This document shows positions 6,332 through 7,850 of a DNA stretch of 7,850 bases, in pieces; within the stretch, counting starts at the first letter, position 1; every line of letters begins with the position of its first letter. The translations under genes were made by a program, and so were the position numbers. The notes beneath the pieces were generated by a model, which was not told the DNA's origin, did no database searches, and saw only the letters and a list, made by a program, of their open reading frames with translations. This DNA comes from Casimicrobiaceae bacterium (GTDB taxonomy: Bacteria > Pseudomonadota > Gammaproteobacteria > Burkholderiales > Casimicrobiaceae), in the NCBI GenBank assembly GCA_955652025.1, contig CATPAO010000146.1:1-7850 (forward strand), given 5' to 3'.

Positions 6332-7132
6332 ATGACCACTCCGCTGTTGATCGGCGTCTCCGCCCGCATACATCATCCCGAGGGACCGGCACGCGACTTG
6401 GGCGGCGTCTATACCAAGACGCTGCACTACCTCGAACAATCGGTCGCACACTGGGTGATCTCGGCCAATGTGCTGGTGTTCATGATTCCGGCAATCGAGA
6501 GCGAGGGCCTGATCAAGCGTGGCGACATGCGGCTCTATCATTATGCGGAGGCCCTTGATGGCGTCGTGTTGCAAGGGGGCGCCGACGTCGCGCCCGAATC
6601 CTATGGCATGACAGCCGAGCGTCCCGAGTGGGCGGGCGATCGCGTGCGCGACCGCTACGAGATCGAACTGTTCGAAGCCTTCGTCGGCAAGGGCAAGCCG
6701 GTGCTCGGCATCTGCCGCGGGTGCCAGCTGATCAACGTCGCGTTTGGCGGCACGCTGCATCAGGACATCGCCACCGCGCTGCCGGAGGCGCTCAACCATC
6801 GCAACGATCAATACGAGCTCAATTTCCATCCGATGCGATTCGTGCAGGGGACGCGCCTCGCGCGGCTCTATCCCACGCGCAAGGATGCGACTATCAATAC
6901 GATCCACCATCAAGCGGTCAACAAGCTCGGACGCGGGCTGGACGTCGAGGCCGTGGCCGTCCCGGACAACATCATCGAAGCAATACGCTGGCGCGGACCG
7001 AGCTATGTGTTCGGCGTGCAGTGGCATCCGGAATTCATGTTCGGTCCGGCGATGAGCGCGAATCATCTCGACGGCGCGCCGATCCTGAACGAGTTTCTCG
7101 ACGCCGTCCGCGAACGCAAAAAAAGCAAGTAG
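6332..7132 (+). CDS. PuuD-like gamma-glutamyl amide hydrolase (class I glutamine amidotransferase fold)
   Basis: Likely hydrolyses the gamma-glutamyl bond of a catabolic intermediate, releasing glutamate and the free product, in the cytosol. E. coli PuuD (gamma-glutamyl-GABA hydrolase) is the reference relative. The 266 residues hold the oxyanion block LQGGADVAPESYG (80-92), nucleophile C128 in GICRGCQLINVAFGG, a T-L-H-Q-D segment right after it, the H-H-Q motif at 192-194, and the remaining catalytic pair H232 and E234 in VQWHPEF. The ATG at 6332 is chosen because the protein then begins P-L-L-I-G-V-S, the family's first strand; longer starts inside the ADH gene add Arg/Ser-rich sequence. 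An AGGG eight bases upstream, overlapping the ADH stop codon, is a weak ribosome binding site. The gap to the ADH stop is 10 bp and that to the downstream TTG start is 7 bp, so the three genes look co-transcribed. Confidence 0.92.
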   Translation: MTTPLLIGVSARIHHPEGPARDLGGVYTKTLHYLEQSVAHWVISANVLVFMIPAIESEGLIKRGDMRLYHYAEALDGVVLQGGADVAPESYGMTAERPEWAGDRVRDRYEIELFEAFVGKGKPVLGICRGCQLINVAFGGTLHQDIATALPEALNHRNDQYELNFHPMRFVQGTRLARLYPTRKDATINTIHHQAVNKLGRGLDVEAVAVPDNIIEAIRWRGPSYVFGVQWHPEFMFGPAMSANHLDGAPILNEFLDAVRERKKSK

Positions 7133-7139
7133 AAGAGCT

Positions 7140-7850
7140 TTGAAAATCGTCAATCCAGCCACCGGCGCGCTCGTGTCCGAGGTGCCGGTCGACGGGCACA
7201 AGATGGTGTACGTCAAGTACCAGCGCGCGCGCGCTGCGCAGCCCGCCTGGGCCGCAGTCTCGCTACGCAAGCGCCTTGCCGCGATCGGCAAATTCCGCGA
7301 GCGTGTCGTCGCCATGCAGGACACGCTGGCGCGCACGTTGACCGACGAAGTCGGCAAGCCGATCCGCCAATCGCGCAACGAGTTGAAAGGCCTCACCGCC
7401 CGCCTCGATTTCTTTCTCGCGGAATCCGCCCGCGCGCTACGCGGCGAAACGGTCTTCAAGCAGGCGGAGCAAAGGCTCGAGGAGCGGATATCGCACGAGC
7501 CGCTTGGCGTGATCGCCAATATCTCGGCGTGGAACTATCCGTACTTCGTCGGCAGCAACGTGTTCCTGCCGGCGTTGGTCGCGGGCAACGCGGTGCTCTA
7601 CAAGCCGTCCGAATACGCGACGCTCACCGGCTTGCATATCACCGAAATGCTTCATCAATCGGGTGTACCTGCCGACATATTCGTTCCCGTGATCGGCGAA
7701 GGCGCGGCGGGCGCAGCGCTGCTGCGACAGCCGATCGACGGCGTCTTTTTCACGGGCTCCTACGCGACGGGCGCCCGGATCGCCGCGAGCGCAGGACGCC
7801 GGATGATCAAAGTTCAGCTCGAACTGGGCGGCAAGGATCCGATCTATGTG
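7140..7850 (+). CDS. Aldehyde dehydrogenase family protein, N-terminal part (3' end outside window)
   Basis: An NAD(P)-dependent aldehyde dehydrogenase, open through the right edge (237 codons seen). Visible features are the N-terminal I-V-N-P-A-T-G, the N132 catalytic asparagine in ISAWNYPYF, K155 in YKPSE for cofactor binding, the FTGS turn at 204-207, and E228 in LELGGKDP, the general base. The catalytic cysteine would lie just past the window. The frame has no ATG or GTG upstream: the only start fitting the family's usual M-K-I-V-N-P-A-T-G opening is TTG at 7140, seven bases after the upstream stop. A GAAGAG lies at 7132-7137, only two bases away, which is too close for a normal ribosome binding site, so coupling to the upstream gene is likely. 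In context it should oxidise the gamma-glutamyl amino-aldehyde made by the ADH to the acid, the role of PuuC in the putrescine pathway (inference). Confidence 0.94.
   Translation, partial: MKIVNPATGALVSEVPVDGHKMVYVKYQRARAAQPAWAAVSLRKRLAAIGKFRERVVAMQDTLARTLTDEVGKPIRQSRNELKGLTARLDFFLAESARALRGETVFKQAEQRLEERISHEPLGVIANISAWNYPYFVGSNVFLPALVAGNAVLYKPSEYATLTGLHITEMLHQSGVPADIFVPVIGEGAAGAALLRQPIDGVFFTGSYATGARIAASAGRRMIKVQLELGGKDPIYV

Noticed and set aside
6146..7519. A 457-codon minus-strand frame antisense to the hydrolase and aldehyde dehydrogenase
   Set aside because: No domain motifs, and it crosses three well-supported plus-strand coding regions.

Overview
The window is GC-rich with almost no spare DNA. 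Its codon use favours C or G in the third position, and its gene families (MetC-type lyase, GntK, DMT transporter, PuuA-like ligase) suggest a Pseudomonadota genome. A betaproteobacterium of the Burkholderiales type is my best guess, from the remembered look of the aldehyde dehydrogenase and ligase sequences; I cannot verify it here. There are no RNA genes, insertion sequences, phage genes or CRISPR repeats.

Left part (1-3187). The 3' end of a TPR-repeat protein runs in from the left edge on the plus strand and stops at 584. Converging on it is a three-gene minus-strand operon, in order of transcription: an EamA/DMT-family ten-helix permease (3187-2303), a gluconokinase (2272-1775) and a cystathionine beta-lyase (1778-600). 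The last two overlap by an ATGA stop/start.

Middle (3188-3304). A short divergent intergenic region separates the permease from a glutamine-synthetase-like gene. It holds two inverted repeats, candidate -10 boxes on both strands and the ligase ribosome binding site.

Right part (3305-7850). On the plus strand lie a glutamine-synthetase-family ligase (3305-4678), an iron-type alcohol dehydrogenase (5149-6321), a PuuD-like class I glutamine amidotransferase hydrolase (6332-7132) and the first 237 codons of an aldehyde dehydrogenase (7140 to the edge). The last three are packed within 10 bp of each other. The ligase is set apart from them by about 470 bp, which holds a probable frameshifted minus-strand gene (4730-5103).

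The right-hand genes resemble the Puu pathway: ligation of glutamate to an amine, two oxidations, then hydrolysis of the gamma-glutamyl amide. The difference is that an Fe-ADH stands where an FAD amine oxidase (PuuB) would be expected. The simplest reading is a gamma-glutamylated amino-alcohol route: amino alcohol to glutamyl-amide alcohol, to aldehyde, to acid, to free amino acid plus glutamate. Ethanolamine or a propanolamine would suit. This is inferred from gene order and enzyme classes; no substrate can be read from the DNA. In the ligase, Trp replaces the ammonia-site Glu of true glutamine synthetases, which supports an amine substrate.
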